This document shows positions 6,758 through 7,621 of a stretch of DNA of 7,621 nt, piece after piece. Source of the DNA: Burkholderiales bacterium (GTDB lineage Bacteria; Pseudomonadota; Gammaproteobacteria; Burkholderiales; Usitatibacteraceae). The position numbers and the translations under genes were made by a program. The notes under the pieces are model-generated. The model did no database searches and was not told where the DNA came from. It was given only the letters and a program-made list of their open reading frames with translations. The stretch is from contig JANXWW010000166.1 of NCBI GenBank assembly GCA_025350945.1, positions 1 to 7,621 on the forward strand. Reading direction: 5' to 3'. Positions within the stretch are counted from its first letter, which is position 1. Each line of letters starts with the position of its first letter.

Positions 6758-7621
6758 TCAGGTTCCGGATTTTTTAAGTTTTTGCTCTATGGCACCGAAA
6801 ATGGTGTCGCCGTGATGATCAAACATATCAATCGAAATCGATTCGCCGAATTTCAGAAAATCCGTTTTCGCTGCTCCCAATTCCACTTGTTCCACCAAGC
6901 GTTTTTCCATGATGCAGGCGTAGCCGGTGGCGACATCGTGATTCGATACCGTACCGGAACCGATCAAGGTGCCCGCTTTTAATTCGCGTGTTTTTGCCGC
7001 GTGCGCAATGAGATCGTAGAGAGAGAACGTCATATCGTCGGCAGCATTCGGGTTGCCAAACCATTCATTGCGCACGTGGCACACCAGGCGATAATCAAGT
7101 TTGCCCGCACCTTTTTCCTGGTTTGCGCTGCCTGTCCATGCGCCACCCAATTCATCCGGTGTGACAGCTACTGGCGAGAGCGCATTCAGACCTTTGCTAT
7201 TGACGAAGCCGAAGCCTTTTGCAAGTTCCGGCGGAATCAGTTTGCGAAATGAAATATCGTTAATCAGCACCACCAAGCGCACCGCCTCCAATGCTTCGGC
7301 TGGCGTGGCACCCATCTTCACATCGCCTGTAATCACACCCACTTCGCCTTCCAGATCTACGCCCCAATCTTCTGATGCGACCACGATATCGTCGCGCGCG
7401 CCGAGCATCGAATCACCGCCGCCCTGATACATTAAGGGATCGTGATAAAAACTATCCGGCACTTTATCGTTGCGCGCGCGACGCACGCGCTCCACATGCG
7501 AGAGATAAGCCGAACCATCCAGCCATTGATGGGTGCGCGGCAAGGGCGCGGCGATTTTTCCTTCGCTTAACGCTTTTTGAAAATCAAATTCCGGCCGCTC
7601 ATTACCGCATTCAAGACCTTC
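6758..7621 (-). CDS. Fumarylacetoacetate hydrolase-family protein, 5' end outside window
   Basis: The frame stays open to the right edge, giving 287 residues; the real start is beyond it, and relatives of about 330 residues imply some 40 missing. The N-terminal part contains PLPRTHQWLDGSAYLSHVE and FYHDPLMYQGG, typical of the shorter bacterial FAH group found beside homogentisate-pathway genes. Likely metal ligands are the two glutamates in VDLEGEVGVI and the aspartate in VLINDISFRKL, matching the Glu-x-Glu and Asp positions of fumarylacetoacetase. LIGSGTVSN near the C terminus is another family block. The probable reaction is hydrolysis of fumarylacetoacetate to fumarate and acetoacetate, the last step of phenylalanine/tyrosine breakdown. 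That assignment (fahA) rests on family plus the phhA neighbour, since FAH-fold enzymes are diverse. An internal TTG at 7541-7543 is not the start, because conserved sequence continues upstream of it. Confidence 0.9.
   Translation of the reverse strand, partial: EGLECGNERPEFDFQKALSEGKIAAPLPRTHQWLDGSAYLSHVERVRRARNDKVPDSFYHDPLMYQGGGDSMLGARDDIVVASEDWGVDLEGEVGVITGDVKMGATPAEALEAVRLVVLINDISFRKLIPPELAKGFGFVNSKGLNALSPVAVTPDELGGAWTGSANQEKGAGKLDYRLVCHVRNEWFGNPNAADDMTFSLYDLIAHAAKTRELKAGTLIGSGTVSNHDVATGYACIMEKRLVEQVELGAAKTDFLKFGESISIDMFDHHGDTIFGAIEQKLKKSGT

Noticed and set aside
7101..7427. 108-residue plus-strand reading frame, Pro/Ser/Ala-rich
   Set aside because: Antisense shadow of the fumarylacetoacetase-family gene; the skewed composition follows from its codon use.

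Overview
The window reads as ordinary proteobacterial chromosome of roughly even GC content, densely packed with genes on both strands. A Chromobacterium-type phenylalanine hydroxylase, a CrgA-like LysR regulator, an M61 aminopeptidase and a family 5 peptide-binding protein with a 'LDCPNDRYINDE' motif together suggest a betaproteobacterium, perhaps Burkholderiales, though a gammaproteobacterium cannot be excluded by eye. I see no RNA genes, CRISPR arrays, insertion sequences or other mobile elements. Seven protein-coding genes account for almost all of the sequence; two of them run off the window edges.

Left part (1-1684): a DJ-1/PfpI (Hsp31-like, glyoxalase III type) gene reads leftward and is cut by the window start. 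It is divergent from a LysR-type regulator reading rightward, with 187 bp between them. That gap contains a perfect 6-3-6 palindrome ending two bases before the regulator's start codon, a good candidate for an autoregulatory site. The pairing suggests that the regulator controls the DJ-1-like stress/aldehyde gene.

Middle part (1688-5473): an M61-family (glycyl) aminopeptidase with a C-terminal PDZ domain reads leftward. It converges on the LysR gene with only 3 bp between the stop codons, and an imperfect hairpin holds both stops in its loop. Divergent from the peptidase is a secreted family 5 (dipeptide/oligopeptide) substrate-binding protein. It has no permease or ATPase genes beside it and is closed off by a strong bidirectional terminator. 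The peptidase and the peptide-binding protein share a 113 bp control region with an 18 bp palindrome lying on the peptidase -10 box, so peptide capture and peptide breakdown may be co-regulated.

Right part (5479-7621): a tight leftward operon of a fumarylacetoacetate hydrolase-family enzyme (5' end outside the window), phenylalanine 4-hydroxylase (phhA) and a small YqaA/DedA-like membrane protein. The junctions are only 1 and 3 nt, so the three are probably translationally coupled. The first two genes carry out the last and first steps of phenylalanine-to-homogentisate-to-fumarate breakdown. The membrane protein is the unexplained member. Nothing in the window amounts to a clearly new biological system. 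The items most worth checking are the coupled membrane gene, the two palindromic control sites, the stop-codon hairpin and an apparent extra segment in the M61 peptidase.
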